Shown here piece by piece: positions 1 to 13,070 of a DNA stretch of 64,000 nt. Origin of the DNA: Adineta steineri (Eukaryota; Rotifera; Eurotatoria; Adinetida; Adinetidae); contig CAJNOI010000095.1 of assembly GCA_905250115.1 (NCBI GenBank), positions 188,033 through 252,032 of the forward strand, written 5' to 3'. Positions within the stretch are counted from its first letter, which is position 1; every line of letters starts with the position of its first letter. The notes beneath the pieces are model-generated. The model was given only the letters and a program-made list of their open reading frames with translations. It was not told the origin of the DNA and did not search any database. A program made the translations under genes and the position numbers.

Positions 1-28
1 TACTTTGATATTGTTTTGAGAATTTCTA

Positions 29-1651
29 TTAATAATCAGCAATAACTTCGAGAGCTGCTCGACGTCCTTCTATAATTGCACCTTCCATACAAGCAGAATA
101 ATTAAGAGAGGTATAATCACCAGCAAAATGAATGTTCATTTGTCGTTGTTTTTCATAACCTCGTAGTGTAGAAAATTGACCTCGTGTCCTGCTTGGATAA
201 GAACCAAGAAAATGTGGATCAATCCATGGTGCTGAAATAGTACCTTCTCCAGTATAATAGCTTGACGCATTGGGCCATATTTCATTCAAATCATTGAGAA
301 ATTGTCGAATATACCAATTTGTACTACTACTAATTTCATAATTTGATATGGAATCAAATCCTGATCGAGGAGTAAATGATGTTCCATCACTTCCACCTAG
401 AAAACAAAATGATTCTAACATCTAAGAGTCTACATTTGTCGACGTACCTGTATATAGAACAAGAATACCAGTTTGTCCTGATTGACCTGTTGATGCTTCC
501 CACGAATTAAGAAATGGTAAATCTGTATAAATATAACCATTTGATGATTTTTCTAACCAGAAACGTTTTGAGAATTGTAAATTTAATTTTGTATTTGTAG
601 CATATCGAAATTCGTTAATAATTCGTGTTTTTAATGTATCAAACTGAGCTTGACTATAATCAACATATCTTAAAGTTGATAAAGGTAAAGTCAAAATTAC
701 ATGATCGAAAAGAATTGTTTCACCATTAGCAAAACTTAAAGATATTTTATGATCAGTAGTTACCGTTATTTTAGTTAAATTATAATTCATTTGAATTATA
801 ATATTATTATTTTGTAAATATTTAGCAATACGTGTTGGTAATAAATAATTTCCACCATTAATTCGATAACGTTGATCAGATGAACCATATATTAATAGTG
901 GTCCATTGGGTGGTTGACTATAAGGATCTAGATTAAATAACAAAGTCAAAGAACTTAACTCTTGAGTATCTATTCCAAATTGTTGTTTGTATGCAGAATC
1001 TAGATATTGACCTAATTGAGATCGATGTCCGTTTGGTACATATTTTTCTATCCAATCATACAACGATAATCTATCAAAATAGGTTCCATTGGCATTACTC
1101 TGATTAAAACTAATGTCACCAATTAGATCAATTTGTTGTTTCATAATTTCACCAACTGGTTGATAATCAATCCATGCTTGCGATGAACTATAAAAACGTG
1201 ATAAAAAATAAAGTGTAGTTTGATAAATATCAGGATTATTCGCTTGAACAGTATCAATCAAAGTTAAATTGAAACGTTGTGTAAGATTTATCATCTGATA
1301 ATAATTACTATCCAGAAATTCTCCACACCATTCAGATGTTTGATTACTGGAAGGCCATATATGTGTGTGAATACGACCACCAATATAATTATTGGCTTCA
1401 TATATAATGATATTTTCTGGTGAAAATAAATTCGAATCTAATAAGGATAGACCAGCATTAAGACCACTAATACCAGCTCCAATTATAGCTATACGAACTG
1501 AACTTCGATTAGAGGTTGCTGTAGTATGATTGAATCGGGGAGCTTTAGAACGATTTGGAATATAGATTGGTATTAGAGAAATAACGCTTACTGCTGCAAC
1601 ACAAAGCAGAAAAGTAGCACTTAGAATAGCAAGTATAGTTTTCGCTGACAT
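29..1651 (-). CDS. Membrane-anchored flavin amine oxidase (two exons)
   Basis: This is a flavin monoamine/polyamine oxidase family protein, expected to oxidise amines with FAD. Exons are 1651..448 and 396..29, joined through a 51-nt GT..AG intron (447..397) that keeps frame and gives about 523 aa. A hydrophobic stretch near residues 5-26 looks like a signal anchor. It is followed by the dinucleotide-binding motif GAGISG and the downstream GGRIH, typical of the family. The C-terminal exon carries FAGDYTS and MEGAIIEGRRAA, matching the usual FAD-contacting C-terminus. Many NxS/T sites suggest a lumenal or extracellular catalytic domain. The 5' exon alone would stop inside the intron, so the splice is needed. 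The substrate cannot be told from sequence, and L-amino-acid oxidase is possible. Confidence 0.88.
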
Positions 1652-3585
1652 CCTAAAAAGAGAAAGATCTATAAAACTACATATTTCACTATTTAATAGA
1701 CTGATCTTGTTATGAATGCATAGAACTGTGTCGCCGAGTATTTTTAAATATGAAGAAGAGACCTCTTCAACGATTTATTTTGTAGGTATTTATCTTACTT
1801 CAGGAAAATTCAATAGATATTATGAATTCACATTCATTGTAAAGATCATTCTATGGTTGATTATAAAAAACGAAAGAGACAATAAACATAATCAATATCA
1901 TCGAGAACTTTCTCTTGAAGAAAAAATGAATTTAATAAAAGGAGAAGTACAAGGGTGTTTCTCATCGGCAATTGAGTAAGAAATATCAAACATTCATCTG
2001 TTGAAGATGATAAATATCTAATGAAATCATTTTTTATACTATAAATAGATGAAGTAAATTTTATATTGACAAACTGTAATAGTTAATCGGAAGTGAACGA
2101 AGAGACATTATTAAATTCAAAAGATCTTTGTATTTCTGCAGATTCTCTCCTACGTGATCAGCCTGTTAATCTGAACGAATTTTTAAAATACCAACAGTGT
2201 TCAGATTAGAGAAGTTATTCTGTATCTTACTTTGTCACTATTCAATTTTATACAGTTCAAAAAATTAATTGTAATATAAAAGATTAGTGTTAAAAATGAG
2301 CATAGAGTAGCCAATTTTCAATCAAAATATCTCTACTAGGAATTAGTCGACTGAAAATATGTATTTTAAAATTATCAAAAAAGCTACTATATTGCTATTT
2401 ACTCGCACATACCTATTCATTTAGTCTGAAGACGTTAAAAATACATAATTTACTGTATCATATAAATGAAGCAAAGAGTATTGATAGCGATCATACCTTG
2501 ATGCCGCATACATAGACATATATATGTATATATACATACATATCGTGATATATCTATCTTTTGTCTTCGTGTTATAAAGCATGTGAAGAAAGGAAAAAGA
2601 AAAAAAATCTCTTCATTCGATCATCATCAGCTTGTTATTAAACACAGGTATCGATAATATAATATAAACATTTGAGCATAACAACATGTGACAAAATATA
2701 CATAACATATTATAAAAGAAGAAAAGGAAACATATTTATTGAGAAAAATTTCTTTCTATGCGAATAAAATGTGTCCTCCTATTCTTCAAGCAATAATAGA
2801 CGCAAAAAAAGATGAATTATAGTAACATCACAAACATGGAAAATTCCATGAGTAATTAATTAGACTTATAATGATCGTCATGCATTATCCTTGAGATGAA
2901 CATTTGTCATTGAGCAACAGGTGAAATCATACTTTCATCCTTTAGACTACCAAAATCTTTGAAATGATCAAGAATATGAAATATCAAACGGTGATATATA
3001 TTGATCGTCATATTGAAACTGATTCCTTGTTCCGGAAAACGATAATATAGTAACACATTTAACATTAGAATGAGAAATATTACTTGTTAGAAAGAAGATG
3101 TTCATTTATAGAAGAACACAATCTTTTTACTTAGAAGTTAGTTCAAAAGTATAAACTTCTATATTTCTGAGAATGCGAATGTCTTGTTAGTTTTACGCCT
3201 ATCCCTAGTGCATTAACAGACATGTTAGAAATGTAAAGAATTGTATTTTATTTTGTTAAATCTATGAATAGAACGTTGTACTGCATGATTATCAAACAAT
3301 TTTATATTCATACAAAATCAAAATCTGTTCTTAACATAAGAGATGTCATATCTTCTCAATTCTCATTCAACATTTGTTAAAAACAGATGAATATATGATA
3401 AAATTTAATTAAAATAATAATTATTCATTTTCTAATGAAAAAAACTACAACAGACATGTCTTTATCAGAATAATATATCCTAGTTGTGTATATCTTCAAC
3501 TCCTGGAATGAGAAGTCTGGACAAGACAAATTAAAAATTGACTTGTATATATACTGACTGTTATTCTATTATATATTATTTTACA
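1652..3585. other. Intergenic spacer, no gene recognised
   Basis: A+T-rich spacer between the amine oxidase and a 7TM gene. A frame at 1716-1979 is open but shows no family features. A short TATATA/GTATAT-rich tract lies near 2510-2560. I see no RNA gene or element ends. Confidence 0.6.
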
Positions 3586-4613
3586 ATGTGTAATTCTACT
3601 GTTGTACTTTTAAATTCTATTTCTCAACAAGTGATTATTTATATGGGATTTTTTCTTTTTATCATTGGTCTTATTGGTAATCTCTTAACTTTACTTGTCT
3701 TTCTCAGCCTTGAAACATTTCGACAAAGTTCATGTGCATTTTATTTAATAATCATGTCAATTGTTAATACATTTCATTTATTTACGGGTTTATTAACTTT
3801 TATTATGATTAATGGATTTGCTATTAATTGGACAAATACATCATTATTTTATTGTAAATTTCGCCCATTTTGTGTTCAAGTGTGTATATCCATATCTTTT
3901 TCATGTATGTGCTTAGCAACTATCGATCAATTCTTAGCAACTCTTTCTAACACTCGATGGCATCAATTCAATAATATTAAATTAGCTCGATCTATTATAA
4001 CAGGAATAACTATAATTTGGATTTTATGTGAAATACCTTTTATGATATATTATGGTAATACTTTACCACTCAGTACCGGAAAATTCAATTGTATTATGAC
4101 GAATGACGCTTTTAGAAAATATTATAATTATTTTCATGGACTTATTCTATCAAATATTCTACCTTTATTAATAGTGATTTTATTTGGAATATTAGCATAT
4201 CGAAATGTTCAAAAAATAGCGTATCGAACAGTTCCATTAGTTCGACGAGAATTAGACAAACAATTAACTGTAATGGTTCTTGTTCAAGTCTTTTATGATA
4301 CTATTGCACTTACACCATTAGCAATTCTACTTATTTATAATGATATTCCAGATAAATCACTTGATGCATGTGGAATAGCTATTTTAAATATTTTCACAAC
4401 TCTATTTACTCTTCTATATTATTTTCATTTTGTGGTAAATATCAATCAGTATAAAAATAATAATCACTTTTTCTTTTCTAGGGTTCATTCTTCATATATA
4501 TATGTGTATCAAAAAGATTTCGTCAACAATTGATTCATGTTTTATTTACAAATTTCAATCGATATCATCCTCGACCACTAAATAACAATCAAATACAACC
4601 ACAAACTTCATAA
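3586..4613 (+). CDS. Rhodopsin-like orphan 7TM receptor, two exons
   Basis: Seven-helix G-protein-coupled receptor of about 326 aa. I start at the ATG at 3586 because the frame upstream has no ATG. Exon 1 is 3586..4434 (283 codons, phase 0). A 47-nt intron 4435..4481 follows, and exon 2 (4482..4613) completes TM7 and a basic cytoplasmic tail ending QIQPQTS. Unspliced, the frame reads into the intron and gives a wrong C-terminus. TM1 has GNLLTLLVF. A Cys before TM3 (YCKFRPF) and one in extracellular loop 2 could form the usual disulfide. The DRY box is replaced by DQF. The protein resembles peptide-type class A receptors, but the ligand is unknown. Confidence 0.85.
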
Positions 4614-5184
4614 TTTCACATATATTTTTGCTTTTTCATATTAGTTTATTATTAATCCTTAACAGCTGTATCCTTCATAGTTTACGATAGATGACTATCA
4701 TAGCATCTGTCATTTCTGTTGAGTCAATTAATATTAATAAAACTTTGTCACTCATATTATATAAATTTTTAATCTGTAAACTTCAACACTCGTTTCAGTC
4801 TGTATTACATAAAAGCTCCAATAGATACATAATATTATTTTAATGGAACAAACAATATTTCTATAAGTGATGCATATGTGTCATCGAAATACAAAGCATT
4901 TCTTGAAATTGTGAGTGTTGTGATCAATGATCGTGCATTTTCACGTTTTTTGTACAGACATAGTTTTTGCTTGGCGAGAATGGTTTATTTGTTTTGATAG
5001 CTGAAAGAAAAAAAGAAAGAAAGAAGAACATAAACGATTAACGTTTTTTCTACACTATGTATTTGTTTCTTCTTTCATTTTAAGTAATAACAGCCGTCAA
5101 CTTCTACTTTAATACACACATACACCGAAAAAAATCTTACAAAACACAATATCTTTCTTTAAAAATTCTCTGTGTTAATCAATA
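4614..5184. other. Intergenic spacer
   Basis: A+T-rich 3' flank of the 7TM gene and 5' flank of the TPR gene. It contains an AAAGAAAGAAAG purine tract near 5012 and no recognisable gene. Confidence 0.6.
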
Positions 5185-6023
5185 ATGGGGTGTAATACAT
5201 CTACCACTGCAGTAGCTCCTACCACAACTGTTCAACCCACTAAAACTGCTCACTCTACCATGACTGTTCATCCTACCAAAACTATTCAGCCTACCATAAC
5301 TCATGAATCCAATAAAAAAGATGATGCACATTTAATGTATAGCCAATTATTCAAAGAATTTCTATCACAAATGTCTGAAAATGATCGATCAACAGTCATT
5401 TCTTTTTGTCCTGATCTTTATACCAATGATAATTTATCTGATTTAATTTCTACCAATCCAGAATTATTAAATCGTACTAATATTATGAGAAAAAAACTTA
5501 TAGATGAAAATCCGACCGTTTCTATGGGTCGTCTGATGTTAGAAATGGGTTCATATGATCGTGCCGAATATTTATATTTTAAAGCTATACATCAAGAAAA
5601 AAATAATTGGAAACGTTTAACAGTTGTATATAATAATTTAGCTAACGTCTATTATAAAGAAGGAAAGTATGACAAAGCATTAACTTACTATCACAAAAGT
5701 CTTAGTATTCAACAGAAGCATTTACCTGAAAATGATTCAAGTTTGAGTATTGATTACAATAATATTGCTATAGTTTATGAAACACAGAAAAATTATGATT
5801 TATCATTACAATTTTTTCAAAGTGCATTAATGCTTGAAATGAAAGCAAGTAAACCTGATGAAAAATTAATTGCATTTCTCAATAATCATATTGGTTTAAT
5901 TCATAATGAACAACAAAATTTTGCTCAAGGTCTTATTTATCATGAAAGAAATTTACGAATTAATGAAAAACTTTTTCCAGCTACTCATCCATCATTGGCA
6001 TTATCGCATCATAATATAGCTAT
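5185..6023 (+). CDS. TPR protein, kinesin-light-chain-like repeats, cut by gap
   Basis: Partial gene whose 3' end is lost in a 100-N gap. The N-terminus MGCNTS fits a myristoylation plus palmitoylation signal (Gly2, Cys3, Ser6), so the protein may sit on the inner membrane. A short degenerate Thr/Pro/His repeat follows (residues about 10-43), then an unclassified linker. From about residue 150 there are at least three TPR units of the kinesin-light-chain type, with YNNLANVYYKEGKYDKAL followed by similar units spaced about 42-44 residues apart. TPRs bind partner proteins. I see no enzymatic domain. Bases after the gap do not continue the TPR frame. Confidence 0.8.
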
Positions 6024-6123
6024 NNNNNNNNNNNNNNNNNNNNNNNNNNNNNNNNNNNNNNNNNNNNNNNNNNNNNNNNNNNNNNNNNNNNNNNNNNNNN
6101 NNNNNNNNNNNNNNNNNNNNNNN
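6024..6123. other. Assembly gap (100 N)
   Basis: Exactly 100 N, a conventional placeholder for a gap of unknown size. It removes the 3' end of the TPR gene and probably the 5' exons of the NHL gene. Confidence 0.99.
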
Positions 6124-6691
6124 GTTATTTTAAGATATTTCTTCATCTTATAATTTGCTTCGTTGTTTCGGCATCGTCAACGATAAAAAGAAGTTCCCTT
6201 TTATCATCCTTTTAATGGTCTTCTTGAAATCTTGTATACGTCTATTTGAATAGGTACGAGTGGTTCTGCTAATAATCAGCTTTCATCACCACAAGGTATA
6301 GCACTTGATTCAAGCACAAATACACTTTACATATCGGATACTGGCAATAATCGTGTGATGCGGTACTTATCGGGTGCTTCATCAGGTGATATAGTAGTTG
6401 GTGGTAATGGAGAATTAAACGGTCCTAGAGGATTGTATTATGATGTATTATCGAATAGTATTCTCATTGCTAATGCAAACGCACACAATATTCTTCGTTG
6501 GGTGTACGGCGCCAATAGTTCGACACTTGTAGCTGGTGATAGCAATGGTTTGAGCGGTAATACATCGTTGTTGCTCGATAGTCCTAAAGATGTGAAACTT
6601 GATTCAATGGGTAATGTGTATGTGGCAGATGAAGACAATAAACGTATACAATTTTTCTTATCCGGTCAGGTGAATGGTACAACAATAGCTG

Positions 6692-6699
6692 GTGTGAAC
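6692..6699. repeat. 8-bp target-site duplication, left copy (GTGTGAAC)
   Basis: GTGTGAAC immediately precedes the left end of the transposon and is repeated exactly at 13280-13287. Eight-base duplications are the hallmark of hAT insertion. Confidence 0.95.
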
Positions 6700-6718
6700 C
6701 AGAGATGTCCATCGCGGC
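6700..6718 (+). repeat. hAT left terminal inverted repeat
   Basis: 19-bp end starting CAGAGATGTCCAT. It pairs with 13261-13279 with one mismatch (C versus G at position 14). Confidence 0.93.
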
Positions 6719-6905
6719 TGGTGATCTGCCGCTGCCGCACCGCCGTCTGTTAAAAAACATGATGCCGCGCCGCTACCGCGCCGCATTGCTCGGAGAAGTA
6801 AGAGCTACCGCGCCGCTGCCGCACCGCGGTCGTTTAAAAAACCTGGTGCCGCGCCGCTGCCGCGCCGCGCTACTCTAAAACATGAACGCTGCCGCGCCGC
6901 TGCCG
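6719..6905. repeat. GC-rich subterminal repeats, left end
   Basis: Arrays of the hexamer-like units GCCGCG, GCCGCT and GCCGCA, grouped as GCCGCGCCGCTGCCGC blocks and separated by short A+T runs such as TTAAAAAAC. In hAT elements, clustered subterminal motifs are known transposase-binding sites, so this is the likely role here. Confidence 0.8.
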
Positions 6906-7674
6906 CGATTATATAAACTATAATCTAAAATTAGTGTTCCACTCTAAAGTACGAAAATATATGTTAAAAAGTTCATGATTTGGGTTGTCAAATACAACGA
7001 AGAATAATAGATTCTAGCAGATCCCCTAAATTCTCTAGATTCTTCCAAAGATTAACACAGTGCATAATAGAATTGTTAGAATCTGCAAAAATCAATCGGA
7101 GTTAATTTTAAGTTGAGCAATTTATCAAGATCTACTATAATCCGCAAAGAGACAGTTAGTTTATATTTATTTGCCATCAATTTAACAACATAAACTCTTT
7201 TAGATCTTAGAGTCCATTAGAAACTGCTTTTTCTACGTGGTCAAATATCTATATAAGATAGCATGAATTACAGTGATAAATATATTAAAATTTCGGCAGA
7301 ACCAGAAGTGTATAACACGTAATCAAGATAAAGCTTGTGAAAGGAATATAATATGTCAATTAAATAGGTCCTTTCCATTTACATACCGACATTTCTATTT
7401 AGAAAAGGATAGAAATGACGAAAATTCGGCGTTAATAAAACACTACATATATGCATATATTGTCATGTTTAGTTTTAAGGTATTACAATCTAGTATATAT
7501 ATGTTAATAAGCTTCAGGTTAATTACTGCCTTTCGTGCCTATCAATATAGGCTGGTCATTTACATATAAGAAAGAAAAAAGATTGGTTCAAGTTAATTTA
7601 AATGTTTATTACATTTCATTTTTTTTCTTCCAAATAAATTATTAACAAAATATATTTTAAAAAAAAGTAAATCT
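6906..7674. other. Transposon interior, left non-coding part
   Basis: A+T-rich sequence between the left subterminal array and the transposase stop. One open frame (7273-7569) has no family features and I do not call it a gene. Confidence 0.55.
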
Positions 7675-10602
7675 TCAATCAACCTGTTTGATATTCGAAA
7701 GTATTTGTCGCGCACTTCTAATAACTAACATATTATCTACTTGGTCTGGTGAAAGTCGCTGTCTCCTACTATTCAAAATAATACCACTATAACTAAATAA
7801 CCGTTCTGTTCCTGACGATGTAGCAGGAATTGATAGTATTTTTCTAGCAAAATTTTTTAAACGTGGAAATCTTGAAGCAAATTCACTGGACCAAAAATCA
7901 ATAGGATTTTCTTTAACTATCGTTGATGGTATATCTGTTTCAAGATATAGATCAAGTTCATCTGGTTTAAGTGTTCGATAATTCGTTCTATATGAAAATT
8001 CAGTTGAAAGAGAAGAATTTGAATGTGAACGTCGAATGGAAGATTTATGAACAAGTAAATTATCGTCATCAACAATATCTATATTTGAATCAAGTATTTG
8101 TGTTTGTGTTTGTTCAGCTATAAAAATAGAAGAAAATAGTAGTTTCGTATTGAGTTACCTAGTAATATATATGTTACCTTCATGAGCATCTTCATCTTCA
8201 TCCTCTTCTAAGAATTTGTGCAATAATTTTCTCCTTTTGTTTGTTGATAAAGTATCAGTTGTTGTTGGTGTATTAATAATACCAACTTCTTCATCTTGTA
8301 AGTATTGTCGAATATTATTGTAGCAACCAGTTTTTGTGTGATATGGAATCCCATCTAATTAAGTACATGGTATATAATTATGCTAATATAACAAAATATG
8401 TATTTCTCATACCCATCTCTCTCATTGCTGGATGCAAGCACATTGCAATATAATGCCTATCATCAAATACGAATAACTCCAATAACTTCTCATAAATTCG
8501 TTCACGAAAAAATTGAACACCTAGAATAATAAAAAAAATATTCAGCTATAACAAATAATAAAATTAATTGCCCTACGATCATAACTCAATAGGTTGCATC
8601 TTATATAGAAAATCTGAAGAACATTATATTAGTTTTTGATTCAAGCAAAAAAATGAAGAGAGAAAAATTTGGCAGAAGAATTTCCGACTTCAGCTAGAGT
8701 AAGTTTTACAATATCATGAATATTTATACACAGCTGACACACAGTTTATAATCATACACAAAAAATACATACCACTAGACTCAGTTAATAAATGATCCGA
8801 AACAAATGAATTTTGAAATAAAGATGGTTTTTTCTTTTTTGCTGATGCAACTAATTTTGAATAACTTCCATAATCGTTTAATAATTTTTGATAAAATGGA
8901 ACTACTAAATGCAGAGATGGTGCCATATCAATTTGAATACTTTGAAGTGCAACATGAAGTGGAGTTAGTAAAAGTAATAAGTCTATTAAATTATTTTTAG
9001 ACAATTCATTCAAATATTTCGTTGCACGTCGATGTTCTAATGCTAATAATGTTGCATCATAATTAAGATAAACTGACTCAACACATGTGAATAGAGATAG
9101 CCAACGAGTAACTACCGATTGCTTGAGTGTTGTTGTTCCTTCACCACCCAGTTTAACTATCAATTCATTTAAATTCGACTAAAAATGTAAAATAAAAAAA
9201 TATAAGAAGCTATTACCTAGCTGATAAAAATATGAACGTACCATCTTAACATATTTCACGAGATTTTTTGTATATTTAATGGTCAATAAAATTCTTTTAA
9301 CAGCTAATGACATAGATTCATCACCAAGATATTCTTCTTGATCGATGTTATCTGGAATATCTTCTATATCTTCATCATTAAAGTAATCATCAATCTTCTT
9401 GTTCATGAAGGTGATGGTTAACACGTTGTGCATTCGATGAGCGAAACACAAAATTGGCTCAACCATATTTAAGTTAAAACATCTAATAAAATTTGATCCC
9501 CGATCGCTCACCCAATAAACAGAATCAAAGCGGTCAATTTTATATTTGTCAAATTCTTCTTTCAAAACCTATCATATAAAATTTTTTAATTATTTAGTTT
9601 TTATCATATTAATTATTCTTACCTTTGATATGTTTTCACCTGTTTTTCTTAATTCTACCGGAAAACTACGACAGCATAAAGTAAATTTTTTGAACTTCAT
9701 ATTTATATCAATAAACGTTGCTGTAACTCCTAAATACGACAATTGACGAAATTTATCACTCCACATATCTGGCGAAAGAGTTACACAATGATTATCAAGT
9801 GGTTCTCGAATAATATCACTTAATTGTTGCCGATAATATTGTGCTTGGTCTACAATACAACGCGATACAGTTTGTCGAGACTGGAATAAACTTTGAACAT
9901 CCATGTTGCGATTATAATTCTTGGTTCCTAAAATTAAAAAAAAAACAGTGTGTTATTAACTATTGTACATGCGAAATAAATTCGTAAAAAAATATTACCT
10001 AAGTCATAGAAATATGAACATATTTCATAAAAACCTTGATCTTCAATCATTGAGATTGGACGGAAACTATCCGACACCCAATTACAAAATAATTTTGTTG
10101 CATTTTGTTTTTCAAAATGACGAAATATTTTTTTTTCCTTGATAAAATGTTTATCTAGTGTAAATTGATTATCAATAGTTGCTGATTTGGGTGATGATGA
10201 AATCGAACTATTACATTGATGCCGTGAAATAGATTCTGTCGACGATGATCCATAACGATAAGTAGTAAAACATTTCTGGCAAGATACAAAATTAGAAACA
10301 AAATATGTTTCACCAGAAACTTCTTCCTTCGCAAAACCAAAAGTTGACCACCAAGAAGCTAAATGTGATTTAGTTACACCACTTGCATTAACAGTATATC
10401 TGCCAACTCGCATACACAACAATCTTTTTATTTCATCAGCTTTTTCTTTAATTTCATACCGCGACTTTTTTTCAATATCATCAATAGCCGCTAATCTGAA
10501 TTTTGATTTTAATTGTTCTTTTTGTAATCTACTTGTTGGTGACGTTATATCAAGAGCAATTTCATCATCATTTGAGGATAAAGAAAGATTAGGGCTTGTC
10601 AT
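7675..10602 (-). CDS. hAT transposase, seven exons, apparently intact
   Basis: Cuts and re-inserts the surrounding element. Exons (minus): 10602..9999, 9927..9623, 9568..9242, 9178..8773, 8520..8413, 8354..8178, 8117..7675. All junctions are GT..AG and phase-consistent, giving 789 aa. Residues about 75-130 form a BED-type zinc finger (SCQKC, then H and C). The core has LSPDMWSDKFRQLSYLGVT, then VSDRGSNFIRCFN and CFAHRMHNVL, then TRWLSLF, matching the hAT catalytic fold. An acidic linker precedes the C-terminal hATC dimerisation domain with IPATSSGTERLFS and LSPDQVDNMLVIR. Five introns are about 54-71 nt; intron 4 (8772..8521) is 252 nt. No stop or frameshift is seen. Confidence 0.92.
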
Positions 10603-13070
10603 TCGATACGATTTGTAAATATTTTCTTTACAATATAAATATTAATATTTTTAATATAAAGTGAAAAATGATAATAAGAACCAAATTTTTCTAAATAAAA
10701 AAGAATAAACAAATATTATTAATTGTGAAAAGATTGGTATTTTTGTTTATGGTTGTTAAGAACACTATTAGATATGTTGTCTACAGAATGTTTATTTTTG
10801 TATATCAATTATCATAACATTGTATTAAGTCAACGATGAAATATACAATTTATTTTTCTACAAATTGACTATAGTCACTGATAGAGGTCCCTCATTGTTA
10901 TATTTATTATCTTCTTTCTTTTAATACTTATTGGATAATAAAAGGAAAACAAACTAGTAAAAGAAAAAAAAGATATAAAGTTGTAAGAGGGAGAGGAATA
11001 GGTCAGCAAGGACGAAATTTTCTCGTGGATAGAAGATTGTCATTGACGTACATATGTACATATAAGTAAGAAAAGAATGATTATTCTTCTCTATTAGAAT
11101 ACTTTCTAACAGTCATACTCTCTATTTGTATTATTTTTCGTTTGCCATATAATTACCGCTGTCACTCCTATACTCTGTATAGTTTGTCTTTTATTTTTAC
11201 ATAAAGGAAATGTGAAATAAGCTAGAGTTGATAGATTTTATTAAATAACGGCCTTCCATTTCTGTTACTGCCATTAATAATTTATTTATTTGCTCAGTGA
11301 TATCTCTGGTATTTCAAATCTTTTTCATAATAGCAAATTATTCAAAAATTACATATATATATATATATATATATATATCTAATAATGAGAATATGAAAAG
11401 TTCTTATTATAATACTTGCAAAAGTTTGCAATATAATAAATAAGTGAAAAGAGTTCGAATATTAAATTTTTTTCCCTAGACTGAAAAGGATAGGGTCTAG
11501 AAACGGGAATTATCTTTTTACATGTATTATTTTTGTCGGTAACATGGCACAAGTGACCATTTTTTTGGCACATTTGACCATTTTTCTTTTTGGCACAAAT
11601 GATCATTTTTTTGGCACATTTGACCATTTTTGTGGCACAAGTGACCATTTTTTGGCACATTTGGCCATTTTACTTTTTGGCACAAATGACCATTTTTATG
11701 GCACATCTGACTATTTTTTAGGCACAAGTGACCATTTTACTTTTTGACACAAGTGACCATTTTTTTGGCGCAAATAACCATATAACTATGGTATATTTTT
11801 GATAATATAATTTTATTTGCTATTATCGTTTTATTTTAATAGCATAATATTTAATATATAATATTTTATTCAATCGTATGAAAAGAGCGCTTACTTAAAT
11901 ATTTAAAATATTTCTTAATTATATATAGATCATTATTTTATTGAATAAAGTGAAATAATGAGGCAACGTTAGTTTTCTTTTAATGTGGAGGAAAATCAAA
12001 TAATATTAATAATAAAAAACGGAACATTCGTATACATAGAGTATTATAAAGCTTTGGAAAAAATGTTTGCCTATTTTTATATAGCATATCATTTATCATC
12101 ATCGACAAATATTTTTAATACATGTTTGAAAAAAACGATGATGTGTCGAAACGTCCTGTACGATGACTCAATAAAATAAGACCCAGAATTAGAAGCTTAA
12201 AACCATACGCATTGTAATTTCATCATATTAAAAGTCTAGTTGATGCATTATTGCAAAATATTTCAATGAATTTGTCGGTTTAATAGTCTTGCTATAGTGC
12301 ATATAGATAAAAGAGTTCAAAATCAATTTTGATATATAATGATAGAAAGATCTCCACTGCAGTTTTTTTTGAAATCCTACTTTTTATAAAATTGACTTTA
12401 ATAAAGCTAAAGCATTTTTAAACTTTATTATTCATTCGTCAAATATCAAACTTTTAGAGAATACTTGATTTCATATAAGATAGAACTTCAGTTTGATTCT
12501 CTGCTGAAAGTCAAAACTAACATTGATTAACTCTCATTCGTATATAAATAGAGTTATATCAGCATACAGACCGCGACAGTCTGGGGTCAAGTGAATCGAA
12601 TTTCGATGAACGCTACTTGTTAATAAACGGATGAACTATTCATAGATTAAGGGTGAACAGAGAGCACGACTAGAAATCAGTATGTGGGTACAGCCATAAC
12701 TATAGCCTGTTGATATGAATTTTGCGTGAATATTTTTCAATCTTCTTTGAAACACATATTAAGTACATCATTTTTTAGTGTATCAAATAAGTAAATTTTC
12801 TTCATGCACAAAACTACAATATAATAAAATCAAGCTTATTATATTCTTGAAAGTTATTAAGTAGTAAAGATGGATATCAATTATAACAGAACAGCATATA
12901 TAAATATGTATGTTCTCAAATAGCATTATCATTGAATTTTATGTCAATAAAATAGTCTCGATGGTGTGTTGATCGAGAAAATATTCTAATTAATCTGAAT
13001 GAAGACAGAATTATAATTTTATGTATTAAGATATACTCGGAAACAATTGGAGAAATATTTCGAAAAATAT
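10603..13070. other. Transposon interior, 2.4 kb without recognised gene
   Basis: Upstream of the transposase start and running to the right GC-rich array. It holds a (TA)n run near 11350-11378 and a short-unit minisatellite (11546-11781). A frame at 11985-12179 is open but featureless. No second domain gene or nested element could be recognised, so its role in such a long hAT element is open. Confidence 0.55.
11546..11781. repeat. Minisatellite of about 11 units, GGCACANNTGACCATTTTT
   Basis: About eleven imperfect units of 20-25 bp, each built on GGCACA, two or three variable bases, TGACCA and a T-run. Units often alternate GGCACAAGTGACC with GGCACATTTGACC. Some T-runs are extended by CTTTTT or ACTTTTT. 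Frames open through it on both strands simply reflect the repeat. Confidence 0.85.

Noticed and set aside
1716-1979. 87-codon open frame on the plus strand
   Set aside because: No domain, signal or helix pattern, A+T-rich composition like the spacer, and no splice-linked partner exon.
11527-11747. Open frames on both strands through the transposon minisatellite
   Set aside because: They are simple translations of the 20-25-bp repeat, open in several frames at once.
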